The position numbers and the translations under genes were made by a program. 37,750 nucleotides of DNA from the NCBI GenBank assembly GCA_030018265.1, contig JASEFX010000017.1:12304-50053 (forward strand), given 5' to 3'. This document shows positions 16,384 to 25,062 of this stretch, one piece after another. The DNA comes from Candidatus Saccharicenans sp. (GTDB taxonomy: Bacteria; Acidobacteriota; Aminicenantia; Aminicenantales; Saccharicenantaceae). Each line of letters begins with the position of its first letter. The stretch's first letter is position 1. The notes beneath the pieces were generated by a model. The model saw only the letters and a list, made by a program, of their open reading frames with translations. It made no database searches and had not been told where the DNA came from.

Positions 16384-18849
16384 ATGAAAGAAGCAAAAAC
16401 ATTCAGGGAACTTAAACCGGAAGAACTTTACTGGCGCTGTCCCCTCGAAGCCATCCCTTACAACTCCACGGAGGAATGTCCGGCCTGCGAGGACATCATC
16501 GGTCAGGACCGGGCGCTGAAGTCGCTCAAAACCGGTCTGGAAATCAGGAGCCGGGGCTATAACATTTTCATCACCGGTATGGTCGGAACAGGTCGCACCA
16601 CCACCATCAAAAAATTTCTGGAAAAAATACGGACCACCTCGGAAACACCGGACGACCTGCTGTATGTCAACAATTTCAGCAAACCTGACGAACCGCTTCT
16701 CCTGAGTCTTCCTGCTGGAAATGGCCGGATTCTGGCCGAAGGTATGGATAAGCTGATCGAAATGCTCAGAACCAACATTCCCGAGCTTCTGAAAAGCCAG
16801 TACTTCCAGGAGCGAAAACAGGAGATTCTCGAAGCCCAGCAGCGCAAACAGAGAGAAATCCTGCAGAAATTTGAAGAACTGGTGGCCGCAGAAGGTTTTA
16901 CCGTCATCCAGGTTCCGATGGGAATATTCACCAGACCGGACCTGATCCCGTTGATTGACGGTCAGCCCACTCCGTTCCAGAAACTGGAGGCCCTGGTGAG
17001 AGAGGAAAAAATGCCCAGAGCCCGGCTGGAAGAACTGAAAAAGAAATACGAAAAGCTCACGGAAAAGCTGGAAAAATTGATATCCACCCTTAAAGAAATA
17101 GACGAAGAAACCAGAGGACTTCTGAAAAATATCGAGACTGAAGCCTGCACCCCGCTGATCAAGGGCGCGCTGAACGACCTGAGGCAGAAGCTGCCGCATC
17201 CTTCGGTCGGACGCTATCTGGACCAGGTGGAAAAGAGTCTTATCGATAACCTGGAATTGTTCAAGGCGGCACCAGGGGAAGAAGCGGAAAGGGACGGACT
17301 GGACCCCTATCTTCCCTACCGGGTGAATCTTCTGGTCGACAATTCGGAAACCAGGGGCGCCCCGGTGATCATGGAAATCTCCCCCACCTATCCGAACCTG
17401 TTCGGCACGATAGAATTTTCCTACAGTAGATTCGGTGTGGCTCAGACTGACTTCACCAAGATAAAGGCCGGTTCATTCATCAAAGCCAACGGCGGTTACC
17501 TGGTGCTTAACGCCCTTGACGTTCTCAGAGAACCCGGGGTCTGGACCACCCTGCTGCGCACCCTCCGCTACCAGATTTTTGAAATTCAGAACCCCATTTC
17601 TCTTTTCATTTTCTCCACCGCACGCCTGAAGCCGGAACCGATAAAATGTCAGGTGAAAGTGATAATGATCGGAGACGACTATCTCTACAACCTGCTGTAT
17701 TTCTACGACGAGGATTTTAAGAAGATCTTCAAAATCAAAGTCGAATTTGACTCCGAGATGGAAAAAAATTCCAGCACGATCAACGATTATGTGCGTTTCA
17801 TCCGGAAGATCTGCGATGAGGACGGTCTGCGTCCGGTTGACCGGGAAGGCATCGCGGCCATCGTCGAGTTCGGAGTAAGACAGGCTGGCAGGCAGAAAAA
17901 ACTCTCCACCCGTTTCCACCTGATCGCCGACATCATTCGCGAAGCCGATTACTGGGCAAAAACCGGCGGCCGTGAGTTCATTTCGAGAGAAGACGTAAGA
18001 AAAGCCATCGAAGAAAGGGCGGAAAGAGTCAACCTGATAGAAAGAAAAATTCAGGAAATGATAGAAGAAGGAACGATTCTCATTTCCACCGATGGCCGGG
18101 AAGTCGGACAGGTTAACGGTCTGGCCGTTTACGACACCGGCGAGCTGACTTTCGGCAAACCAACCAGGATAACCGCCAGAACTTCGACCGGCCGGGCCGG
18201 GGTGATAAACATCGAACGGGAAGCCGAGCTCAGCGGCCGCACTCACAACAAAGCCGTGCTTATCCTGGCTGGATATCTGAGGGGCAAATACGCTCAGGAC
18301 AAACCTTTTGCGCTCTCAGCCAGCCTGGCTTTCGAACAATCGTATTCCTGGGTCGACGGCGACAGCGCCTCGGCGGCTGAAGTTTACGCCATTCTCTCTA
18401 GCCTTTCCGGTCTGCCGCTCAGGCAGGACATCGCGGTGACCGGCTCGATCAACCAGCGGGGAGAAATTCAGCCGATCGGAGCGGTCAACGAAAAGATCGA
18501 GGGCTTCTTCCGGGTTTGCAGGGCTCGCGGGCTCACCGGAACTCAGGGAGTGATCATACCCCGCCAGAACGTTAAGAACCTTATGCTTCACGAAGACGTG
18601 GTCAGGGCGGTGGCTGAGGGGAAATTTCACATCTACCCGATAAAAACCGTGGACGAAGGAATGGAAATACTGACCGGAGTGAAGGCTGGAGAAAGGCTTG
18701 AGGACGGTTCTTACGAAGAAGGAACGGTTAATTATCTGGTCGATACCGGAATAAGAAGATTGGCCGTCGCCTGGCAGAAATTTGAAGCCGAAACTGAAAC
18801 CAGAGGTGGGGAAAAAGAACCGTCTGAAAAAGGGCAGGAACCCGGATGA
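16384..18849 (+). CDS. Lon-like ATP-dependent serine protease (AAA_32 / S16, YcbZ type)
   Basis: An 821-residue protein. It begins RELKPEELYWRCP, typical of the Lon-like family that lacks the classic Lon N-domain. The P-loop at 65-73 is GMVGTGRTT, with Arg in place of the usual Lys; I recall this as common in the family. A long charged coiled-coil insertion spans about 130-260. The C-terminal S16 peptidase domain has the catalytic Ser661 in DGDSAS and Lys704 in NEKIEG, 43 residues apart as in Lon. It should degrade unfolded or regulatory proteins in the cytoplasm; whether ATP is hydrolysed is less certain. AAGGAGAAATAAA precedes the ATG. It is probably monocistronic. Confidence 0.9.
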   Translation: MKEAKTFRELKPEELYWRCPLEAIPYNSTEECPACEDIIGQDRALKSLKTGLEIRSRGYNIFITGMVGTGRTTTIKKFLEKIRTTSETPDDLLYVNNFSKPDEPLLLSLPAGNGRILAEGMDKLIEMLRTNIPELLKSQYFQERKQEILEAQQRKQREILQKFEELVAAEGFTVIQVPMGIFTRPDLIPLIDGQPTPFQKLEALVREEKMPRARLEELKKKYEKLTEKLEKLISTLKEIDEETRGLLKNIETEACTPLIKGALNDLRQKLPHPSVGRYLDQVEKSLIDNLELFKAAPGEEAERDGLDPYLPYRVNLLVDNSETRGAPVIMEISPTYPNLFGTIEFSYSRFGVAQTDFTKIKAGSFIKANGGYLVLNALDVLREPGVWTTLLRTLRYQIFEIQNPISLFIFSTARLKPEPIKCQVKVIMIGDDYLYNLLYFYDEDFKKIFKIKVEFDSEMEKNSSTINDYVRFIRKICDEDGLRPVDREGIAAIVEFGVRQAGRQKKLSTRFHLIADIIREADYWAKTGGREFISREDVRKAIEERAERVNLIERKIQEMIEEGTILISTDGREVGQVNGLAVYDTGELTFGKPTRITARTSTGRAGVINIEREAELSGRTHNKAVLILAGYLRGKYAQDKPFALSASLAFEQSYSWVDGDSASAAEVYAILSSLSGLPLRQDIAVTGSINQRGEIQPIGAVNEKIEGFFRVCRARGLTGTQGVIIPRQNVKNLMLHEDVVRAVAEGKFHIYPIKTVDEGMEILTGVKAGERLEDGSYEEGTVNYLVDTGIRRLAVAWQKFEAETETRGGEKEPSEKGQEPG

Positions 18850-18911
18850 TACTGGCTTAAGCAAGTTAGATTCAGGAACGAACTGCTAGCGGTTATTTGC
18901 TGAAAAGAACT

Positions 18912-19637
18912 TTATTTTAAGAGACCTGTACACTCCCTTAGATTTTCAATCTCTTCCAGGGTGAGATATCGCCAGAATCCGCGGCGAAGTCCCTTTACGG
19001 TCAGACCGGCATAACAGACGCGGCGGACTTTTTTCACCTTTAAACCCAGAGATAACATCATTCTGCGAACATCATATTTTCGCCACTCATGAAGTTTCAG
19101 GGTAAAAAGAGAGCGCTCTCTGTTCCGGTAAACCAGCCGTACTTCCTCCGGGACAATCCGGCGTCCATCGACAAAGGCGCCTTTTTCCAGCTTCTGAAGC
19201 TCCTCATCCTCCAGATAACCTTTAACCCTGATTTCGTAAACTTTTTTTACCTCATAACGGGGATGGGTAAGACGATGAGTCAGCTCGCCGTCGTTGGTGA
19301 AAAGAAGCAACCCCTCGGTTTCAGAATCCATATGGCCAACCGGATAAATTCTGACCGGAAGACGCGGCAGCAGCTCGAATACGCTTCTGTACTTACCCGC
19401 GCTCTTTTGAGCCACCCGGTAACCTTCAGGCTTATTAAGAATGAGGTAAACTTTCTCCTGAGACAGCCTTACCGGACGGTCATCCACCTCCACCCGGTCT
19501 TTATTTTCGTCAACCTTAACTCCGAGCTGCGTAACCACCTGGCCGTTGACCTTAACCCTCCCCTGCTCGATCAGACGATCAGCTTCGCGGCGGGAGGCCA
19601 CTCCAGCCATCGATAGAAGTTTGTTAAGTCTTATAAT
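18912..19637 (-). CDS. RsuA/RluB-family pseudouridine synthase, apparently with an ATT start codon
   Basis: An rRNA pseudouridine synthase of about 241 residues. The N-terminal S4 RNA-binding domain (RLNKLLS-MAGVASRREADRLI, VKVNGQVV) is followed by the catalytic domain with GHMDSETEGLLLFTNDG; its Asp (residue 104 in this numbering) is the nucleophile. The first in-frame ATG (19610) would remove the conserved RLNKLLS segment. In-frame sequence upstream of that ATG contains no ATG, GTG or TTG before the stop at 19668-19670. A strong GGAAGGAG site lies exactly 8 nt before ATT at 19637; ATA at 19634 is the alternative. RluB or RsuA specificity cannot be read from sequence alone. Confidence 0.85.
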   Translation of the reverse strand: MIRLNKLLSMAGVASRREADRLIEQGRVKVNGQVVTQLGVKVDENKDRVEVDDRPVRLSQEKVYLILNKPEGYRVAQKSAGKYRSVFELLPRLPVRIYPVGHMDSETEGLLLFTNDGELTHRLTHPRYEVKKVYEIRVKGYLEDEELQKLEKGAFVDGRRIVPEEVRLVYRNRERSLFTLKLHEWRKYDVRRMMLSLGLKVKKVRRVCYAGLTVKGLRRGFWRYLTLEEIENLRECTGLLK

Positions 19638-19672
19638 GGCTTTTTCTCCTTCCGAAAGGATGATTTGTTATA

Positions 19673-19681
19673 ATTTTACCA
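19673..19681 (-). promoter_or_regulatory. Extended -10 promoter of the pseudouridine synthase gene
   Basis: TGGTAAAAT on the minus strand lies 36 nt before the proposed ATT start. A transcript from here begins close to 19666 and carries the GGAAGGAG site at 19646-19652. Confidence 0.4.
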
Positions 19682-19769
19682 GATTTTGAAGCCAGAGATT
19701 AGAGAACCAGGAAATTTCTTTTTAATTAAAAAATCTCCGGGCGTCACGCCTTCCCGCCGAACCTCAGGC

Positions 19770-20387
19770 TTAATCGCTGGAATCTTCCTGCTGATAGAAC
19801 CCTGGCTTGGCCAGAATCTCCATGATTCTCAGGTCAAAGAAATTCTGGGCGTTAACAGGCTTCAGCAGAATGGCTGTATCCGCTCCTTTTTCCGTTCCAC
19901 CTATGGCTATGCATGGTTCCCCGGTTCTGATGAGACCGGCATCGGCGGCCATCAGGCTGACCTCAATCGCCACCTTCACCCCTTCGCCGAAAGTTCTCAA
20001 AGCATAAGCTATGATTTCATCCAGCTGATAGCTGCCGAGCTTTTTCCGTACCGCCCGATTTACGCCCCCTAAAGCGTGCTGACAGGTAAGGACTTTCACC
20101 CCCAGCTGTTCGAGTCTGGCTCTAACCTCATCAGACATCTCCTGATAGTTCGGACGGTAAAACCCGGTGGAGTGGGTCACCGCCACCAGCCGGCAGCCAC
20201 GGAAAATCGAAGCCGCCTTCAGCGCGGTTTCGCCAGAAGCCGAGGCCACCACCACCTGTTTGATTTTAAGCTCTTCAGCCCTCAGCGCAGCCCTTTTCAG
20301 GGTGGCTTCGGTATTTTCGGCTCCCGGCCGGTCAAAGTAAAGGCAGGGAACACTCTGTCCTTCAGCTTTAAGGTCAAACTCGCACAT
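19770..20387 (-). CDS. Stand-alone pyruvate kinase C-terminal (alpha/beta) domain protein
   Basis: A 205-residue protein homologous to the regulatory C-terminal domain of pyruvate kinase, without the catalytic barrel. Typical segments are YFDRPGAENTEATLKRAALRAEE split by the phosphate-binding-like VVVASASGETALKAA, then RLVAVTHSTGF and ALGGVNRA. Free-standing members occur in many bacteria and archaea, and their role is unknown. The start is well supported by GGAGGT 7 nt before the ATG. It lies 132 nt upstream of the pseudouridine synthase gene on the same strand. Confidence 0.75.
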   Translation of the reverse strand: MCEFDLKAEGQSVPCLYFDRPGAENTEATLKRAALRAEELKIKQVVVASASGETALKAASIFRGCRLVAVTHSTGFYRPNYQEMSDEVRARLEQLGVKVLTCQHALGGVNRAVRKKLGSYQLDEIIAYALRTFGEGVKVAIEVSLMAADAGLIRTGEPCIAIGGTEKGADTAILLKPVNAQNFFDLRIMEILAKPGFYQQEDSSD

Positions 20388-20426
20388 CAGACGTACCTCC
20401 GCCTGAACTGATTTTAATTATTTTTA

Positions 20427-20455
20427 ATTATCCGCCAGGCTTTCTCCGGGGTCAA
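20427..20455 (-). promoter_or_regulatory. Sigma-70-like promoter of the pyruvate-kinase-domain gene
   Basis: TTGACC (20450-20455), a 17-nt spacer and GATAAT (20427-20432) read on the minus strand, 40 nt before the ATG; both hexamers match 5/6. Confidence 0.55.
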
Positions 20456-20519
20456 GGACAGATGGACCGGAATTTACTTTTGCCAGCCGTGACAGATAAG
20501 ACAGATACTTTTTGACCAT

Positions 20520-20567
20520 CCAGGTTCAATGCCCGGAAACCACCACCCTTCACCCGGATGAACCTGG
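20520..20567. repeat. Inverted repeat upstream of the permease pair
   Basis: CCAGGTTCA (20520-20528) and TGAACCTGG (20559-20567) are perfect 9-bp inverted arms. An inner CCGG/CCGG pairing is also possible. The right arm covers the -35 position relative to TATAAA at 20582-20587, so it may be an operator, or an RNA hairpin if transcription starts further upstream. No T-tract follows, which argues against a terminator. Confidence 0.4.
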
Positions 20568-20614
20568 CGTTTATCATTTCGTATAAAATAATGTAAACTT
20601 AATCGTTGAAGAAA

Positions 20615-21856
20615 ATGAAAAGAAGCATTCTTTACTTCCGCGAATCGCTCGATATGGCCCTGGATTCTCTCTGGCATAATAAACTTCGCACCTTTCTCAC
20701 CCTGCTTGGCGTGATCATCGGCGTGCTGACCATCATCGCCGTAGTTTCCGTAATTCAGGGACTTAACAACTATGTTTACACAAAAATGTCCTTTTACGGT
20801 GCCAACGATTTTTCTGTTTCGAAATTCTCGCCGTTCATCACCACCCTGAAAGAATACCAGGAGCAGATGAAACGGAAAGATTTAATCCTGGAAGACATGA
20901 GAATCCTGCGGCAGCTCTGTAGTTCCTGCGAACTGGTCGGGGCCTCGGTCAACACCTCCAGAACAGTAAAGTACGGCAGTCGCACCATCAAGGATGTTTC
21001 GATCCGCGGGGTCACAGCGGTCGACCATCTGATCGGCTCGGTGCTGGAACTGGAAAGAGGACGCTATTTTACCCAGGATGATGAGGACCGCTCGCGCTTT
21101 GTCTGTATCATCGGAGCAGACGTGGCCGAAAACCTCTTTCCCGGTGTTGACCCACTCGGTCGCTGGATAAAAATCGGCAACCAGAATTTCGAAGTCATCG
21201 GGCTGGGCAAAAAAAAGGGGAAACTTCTGGGCTTCAGCCAGGACAACTACGCCTGGATTCCGATTACCACCTTCCTGAAGATTTTCGGAAGCCGGCAGAC
21301 GATAAACATTAACGTGCATACCTCATCCCAGGAAGCGATGGCCCGGGCGATGGAAGAGGTAAGAACGATTTTAAGGTCCATCCGCAAGAGAACCTTCAAC
21401 CAGCCTGACGATTTTGCTTTCGTTACCTCTGACACTTTCATTCAGTTTTACAAATCGGTGACTTCCGGAATTTATTTCGCCATGATTGCCATTTCGGCCA
21501 TCGCCCTGCTGGTCGGTGGAATAGTGATCATGAACATAATGCTGGTGTCGGTGACCGAAAGAACAAAGGAAATCGGGATCAAAATGGCTGTCGGCGCCAG
21601 ACGTCGTGATGTTCTGTTTCAATTTCTGATCGAATCCGCGATCATTTCAGGAGTCGGGGGGTTCATCGGTATAATCCTTGGTTACCTCATCGCGGCGATC
21701 ATCACCGCCACTACCTCCCTGCCTTCTAAGGTGGACCCGGTATCGATACTGGTGGCTCTGGTCATGTCGACCATGGTCGGACTTTTCTTCGGCATATATC
21801 CTGCAAACCGGGCCGCCAGGCTGAACCCGGTCGAAGCGCTGAGGTCAGAACAATGA
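20615..21856 (+). CDS. MacB/FtsX-family ABC transporter permease, first of a tandem pair
   Basis: 413 residues from the ATG at 20615; a TTG at 20606 would add three residues. One N-terminal membrane helix (LRTFLTLLGVIIGVLTIIAV), a periplasmic MacB core domain (about 50-270) and three C-terminal helices with the FtsX signature NIMLVSVTERTKEIGIKMAVGARR. It ends AARLNPVEALRSE. It should form an inner-membrane MacB-type transporter or mechanotransmitter with a separate ATPase. No ATPase gene is adjacent. The stop overlaps the ATG of the second permease by 4 nt. Confidence 0.88.
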   Translation: MKRSILYFRESLDMALDSLWHNKLRTFLTLLGVIIGVLTIIAVVSVIQGLNNYVYTKMSFYGANDFSVSKFSPFITTLKEYQEQMKRKDLILEDMRILRQLCSSCELVGASVNTSRTVKYGSRTIKDVSIRGVTAVDHLIGSVLELERGRYFTQDDEDRSRFVCIIGADVAENLFPGVDPLGRWIKIGNQNFEVIGLGKKKGKLLGFSQDNYAWIPITTFLKIFGSRQTININVHTSSQEAMARAMEEVRTILRSIRKRTFNQPDDFAFVTSDTFIQFYKSVTSGIYFAMIAISAIALLVGGIVIMNIMLVSVTERTKEIGIKMAVGARRRDVLFQFLIESAIISGVGGFIGIILGYLIAAIITATTSLPSKVDPVSILVALVMSTMVGLFFGIYPANRAARLNPVEALRSEQ

Positions 21857-23103
21857 AAGCCAGAACCGGTCTTTTTCTGGAAACCTTCAGGATGGCCATG
21901 GAATCCATCCGCGCCCACAAGATGCGCTCGTTTCTGACCACGCTGGGAATAGTCATCGGGGTTATGACCGTCATCGCGATGGTCTCGGTGATACAGGGGC
22001 TTAACAGAAGTATCGCCGGAGAAATAGAAAAAATAGGAAGCAGCCTGATCATCGTTCAGAAACACGAACCGGTGAGAATGGGCACTCTGTCAGAAGAGGA
22101 GCGACAGAGAAAAAACCTCTCAATCGAAGACGCCGAAGCCATCATCAACGAATGTCCGCTGGTCGGAGCTTTAACCATCCAGCTGACACCGGATCTGATG
22201 AAACTTCCCGAAGTTAAATACCAGAATCAGAAAAGCGAAAACGCGGTGATTTTCGGCACGGATGAAAATTTCTTCCGCGTTTACTCGATTTACCTGCCAA
22301 AGGAAGGCCGCGGTTTCACCCCGGCTGACATCAAACATAAAGCCCGCGTCTGCCTGCTCGGCGCGGAAGTGGTGGAAGCTCTCTTCCCGCACTCCAGAGC
22401 GGTCGGCAAAGAAATACGCATCGGAGGAGAAACTTTTACCGTGATCGGAATTCTGAGCCGGCGGGGACAGATGTTCGGTCAGAGCCAGGACAACATCGTC
22501 ATCATTCCCTACACCAGCCTTATGAAATATTTTCCTTACGACATGAGCTCACTTCAGTTCACGCTCATTCCGAAAGACCCGGCGAAGGTGGATGAAACTA
22601 TAGAACAGGTAACCAATCTGCTGCGAGTCAGGAGAAAGGTCCCTCCATCCAGACCTAACGATTTTTCGATATATACCCAGGAAACCCTGCTCAACCTTTA
22701 CAACCAGATCACCGGCGCGGCTTACATAGTGATGATTGTCATCTCTTCGATCGGACTTCTGGTCGGCGGCATCGGGGTGATGAACATCATGCTGGTGGCG
22801 GTCAGGGAAAGAACCAGAGAGATCGGAATTCGCAAAGCGATAGGAGCCAGACCGGCGGACATCATCAAGCAGTTCCTGCTGGAAGCGGTGGTGTTGACCG
22901 GTTTTGGAGGGTTGATCGGAATACTTGGCGGGTTTTCCGTAGCGCTGGTCATCAGAGCGGCCACGCCTCTGCCCGCAGCTATTTCCTGGTGGTCGGTTTT
23001 TCTGGGAATTTTTGTCTCCACGGCGGTAGGCCTGTTTTTCGGTATCTTCCCGGCACAAAAAGCTGCCCGGATGGACCCGGTAGTGTGTCTTCGTTACGAG
23101 TGA
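21853..23103 (+). CDS. MacB/FtsX-family ABC transporter permease, second of a tandem pair
   Basis: A 416-residue paralogue of the preceding gene with the same layout: N-terminal helix (MRSFLTTLGIVIGVMTVIAM), periplasmic core, then NIMLVAVRERTREIGIRKAIGARP and C-terminal AARMDPVVCLRYE. The pair probably arose by duplication and may form a heterodimer. ATGA overlap implies coupled translation. The stop is 1 nt from the stop of the convergent alaX-like gene. Confidence 0.88.
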   Translation: MKARTGLFLETFRMAMESIRAHKMRSFLTTLGIVIGVMTVIAMVSVIQGLNRSIAGEIEKIGSSLIIVQKHEPVRMGTLSEEERQRKNLSIEDAEAIINECPLVGALTIQLTPDLMKLPEVKYQNQKSENAVIFGTDENFFRVYSIYLPKEGRGFTPADIKHKARVCLLGAEVVEALFPHSRAVGKEIRIGGETFTVIGILSRRGQMFGQSQDNIVIIPYTSLMKYFPYDMSSLQFTLIPKDPAKVDETIEQVTNLLRVRRKVPPSRPNDFSIYTQETLLNLYNQITGAAYIVMIVISSIGLLVGGIGVMNIMLVAVRERTREIGIRKAIGARPADIIKQFLLEAVVLTGFGGLIGILGGFSVALVIRAATPLPAAISWWSVFLGIFVSTAVGLFFGIFPAQKAARMDPVVCLRYE

Positions 23104-23104
23104 T

Positions 23105-24322
23105 TCAGCTGCCTGACACTTTTCTTTCAAAAAATTCGACCGCGGTTTTAACCGCTTCCTGAGCTCTATCTTTTTCCGGGCTCACCAGCTCAACCAGCGT
23201 CGAGCTCCCCCCGCCCTTAAGCGGCATTTTCGCCTGAAGAACAGGCATTACCTCTCTGACATCAACCTTCAGAGCATCAGCCGAAGCCAGCACCAGATGA
23301 AACCCCCCTTCACGGTCAGCCGCCAGGGCGGCCATAACATCCGCCTGGTGAACAAGATTCAACGCCAGAAACTTTATTTCTTCCGGCGATTTATCCTTGA
23401 AATAGCCAGAAATAATACGGGAGCGATTTTGAGCGAGAATCTCTCTGGCTTCGTAAAAAGAGAGTTTTTCCTCCAGCTTTTTGACTCTTTTTTTCAGATT
23501 CCTGAGCTCGTTCAGGTTTTTCTCAGCGCAGGCGAACGTCTCCGATTCTTCCGCTGAAAACAGGCGCGCGGTCGCCTGGAGCCAGCGCCGGCGATTTTCA
23601 AACTCCCTGAGCGCCCGGAAGCCGCAGACAAAGGAAAAACGAACGTTCCCGCGAATTTTTTCCTGTCTGAGAATTTTAATCAGCCCGACCTCGCCGGTTC
23701 TCCGGCAGTGGGTGCCGCCGCAGGCCGAATAGTCAAAACCGTCCACCTCGACCACCCGGATCATTCCTGATTTTTTCGGCAGTTTCCGCAGAGGAATAGA
23801 GTCGGTTTCCTCCTCTGACAGGAAATAACTTTTCACTTCAAGGTCGGAAAAAACGATGCGGTTGGCCAGCTCTTCCACCTCCTGCAGAACCTCATCTTTT
23901 ATCGAGGGAATCCCTATTTCCACGGTTGATTCTGCCTGACCGAGATGGAAAGAAAGGGTCTCTCCCCTGACCAGTTCGTAAAAGGCCTGAGAAAGAATGT
24001 GCTGTCCGGTATGCTGCTGCATATGGTCAAACCGTCTCTCCCAGTCAATCTTTCCGTATACCTCGTCGTCCGGAAGTTCCCTTTCCAGAAAATGCAGGAT
24101 ACATCCATTCTCCTCTTCCACTCTTATTACCCTGACTTCATTCAACCAGCCGAGGTCATGCGGCTGACCGCCGGACTCAGGATAAAAAGCAGTCCGGTCT
24201 AAAACCACCACGGGGAAACCTTCCCTAATCTTCCGCTCGACCACCCTGGCCTTAAATTCCTGAAGGTAGGCATCTTCAAAATAAAGTGGCCGGGTTTCGC
24301 CTTCCGAATTATTTATCGTCAT
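23105..24322 (-). CDS. Alanyl-tRNA editing protein, AlaX-L type with DHHA1 domain
   Basis: A 405-residue trans-editing hydrolase that clears mischarged tRNA-Ala. The N-terminal AlaRS-like second-additional domain has YPESGGQP, zinc ligands H100xxxH104 in HMQQHTGQH and C201xxxH205 in CGGTHC. A coiled-coil (about 255-300) links to a C-terminal DHHA1/C-Ala domain with KGGGSSTLVELV. There is no synthetase catalytic core. GGAGATGAAAA precedes the ATG. It lies 65 nt after rnhC on the same strand. Confidence 0.9.
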   Translation of the reverse strand: MTINNSEGETRPLYFEDAYLQEFKARVVERKIREGFPVVVLDRTAFYPESGGQPHDLGWLNEVRVIRVEEENGCILHFLERELPDDEVYGKIDWERRFDHMQQHTGQHILSQAFYELVRGETLSFHLGQAESTVEIGIPSIKDEVLQEVEELANRIVFSDLEVKSYFLSEEETDSIPLRKLPKKSGMIRVVEVDGFDYSACGGTHCRRTGEVGLIKILRQEKIRGNVRFSFVCGFRALREFENRRRWLQATARLFSAEESETFACAEKNLNELRNLKKRVKKLEEKLSFYEAREILAQNRSRIISGYFKDKSPEEIKFLALNLVHQADVMAALAADREGGFHLVLASADALKVDVREVMPVLQAKMPLKGGGSSTLVELVSPEKDRAQEAVKTAVEFFERKVSGS

Positions 24323-24387
24323 TTTTCATCTCCGTTCAGAATATTTTTCTTTAATATACCACAGGAATACATTGCAGGTGGGACGCT

Positions 24388-25062
24388 TCAGGTTTTAACA
24401 CCGGTTACCCGCAAAATTCTCTCAGCGGTCTTGAAATGGAGCTTGGCCACTTTTTCCAGGACCTCCGGTCCGTATTGCCGGATAAGTTTCACCCCGGCTT
24501 CCTCCACCAGCGGCGAAGCCCCTTTGGGAAGCTCAATTCCGTATTCCTCAGAAAGGTCTTTTAATTTGTACAGAAAGTGAGCCCGGGCCAGGATCGAAGC
24601 CGCAGCCACCGCCAGGTCCTCTTCGGCTTTTGTTTTCTGAACCAGCCTGATGTTTTTGCCCTTTTTCATCAGAGCTTCACGCACGAAACGTTCATCTCCA
24701 AACTGGTCGGTCAGGGCTTCGGCACAGTTAACCTTCTCTAAGATATTTTCAATCGCCCGGGCGTGCCCCCAGGCTAAAAGCCGGTTGAGGTTGCGCAGAT
24801 TTCTGTAAAGCGCGTTGTAACGTTCAGGACCTATGGAGACGACAGAACTCACATATCCCTGTCTCAGACTCCGGGCTATTTCCAGCACCCGGTTGTCGGA
24901 AAGCTTCTTCGAATCGCGGACACCGAGTTCCTGAAGAACAGGCTCCTGGCCGGCCGGCAGAAAAAATCCGGCCACCACCAGCGGACCGAAAAAATCTCCC
25001 TTCCCGGACTCGTCGGTCCCGATATGACCCTTTTCTGGCGGTATCAATTCCTGCTGAATCAT
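24388..25062 (-). CDS. rnhC: Ribonuclease HIII-like enzyme lacking the N-terminal TBP-like domain
   Basis: A 224-residue endonuclease for the RNA strand of RNA-DNA hybrids. DESGKGDFFGPLVVAG carries Asp17 and Glu18; Asp119 lies in ALTDQFGDE and Glu147 in TKAEEDLAVAAASILAR. This DEDE set and the GKGDFFGP form are those of RNase HIII rather than HII. Typical HIII proteins are about 300 residues with an N-terminal substrate-binding domain; here the catalytic domain starts almost at once. No in-frame extension is evident. RNase HII is the alternative call. Confidence 0.8.
   Translation of the reverse strand: MIQQELIPPEKGHIGTDESGKGDFFGPLVVAGFFLPAGQEPVLQELGVRDSKKLSDNRVLEIARSLRQGYVSSVVSIGPERYNALYRNLRNLNRLLAWGHARAIENILEKVNCAEALTDQFGDERFVREALMKKGKNIRLVQKTKAEEDLAVAAASILARAHFLYKLKDLSEEYGIELPKGASPLVEEAGVKLIRQYGPEVLEKVAKLHFKTAERILRVTGVKT

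Noticed and set aside
17473-18246. 257-residue minus-strand open frame inside the Lon-like gene
   Set aside because: It lies antisense to the conserved protease coding region and has no domain signal.
18850-18911. Possible terminator between the Lon-like gene and the pseudouridine synthase gene
   Set aside because: Only a 3-bp stem (AGC/GCT) could be drawn and there is no proper T-tract.
20522-20535. GGTTCAATGCCC resembling a tRNA T-arm
   Set aside because: No acceptor stem, anticodon arm or matching T-stem surrounds it; it is part of the inverted repeat.
20474-20677. 67-residue minus-strand open frame with Cys residues
   Set aside because: It overlaps the promoter and start of the permease gene, has no ribosome-binding site and no recognisable domain.
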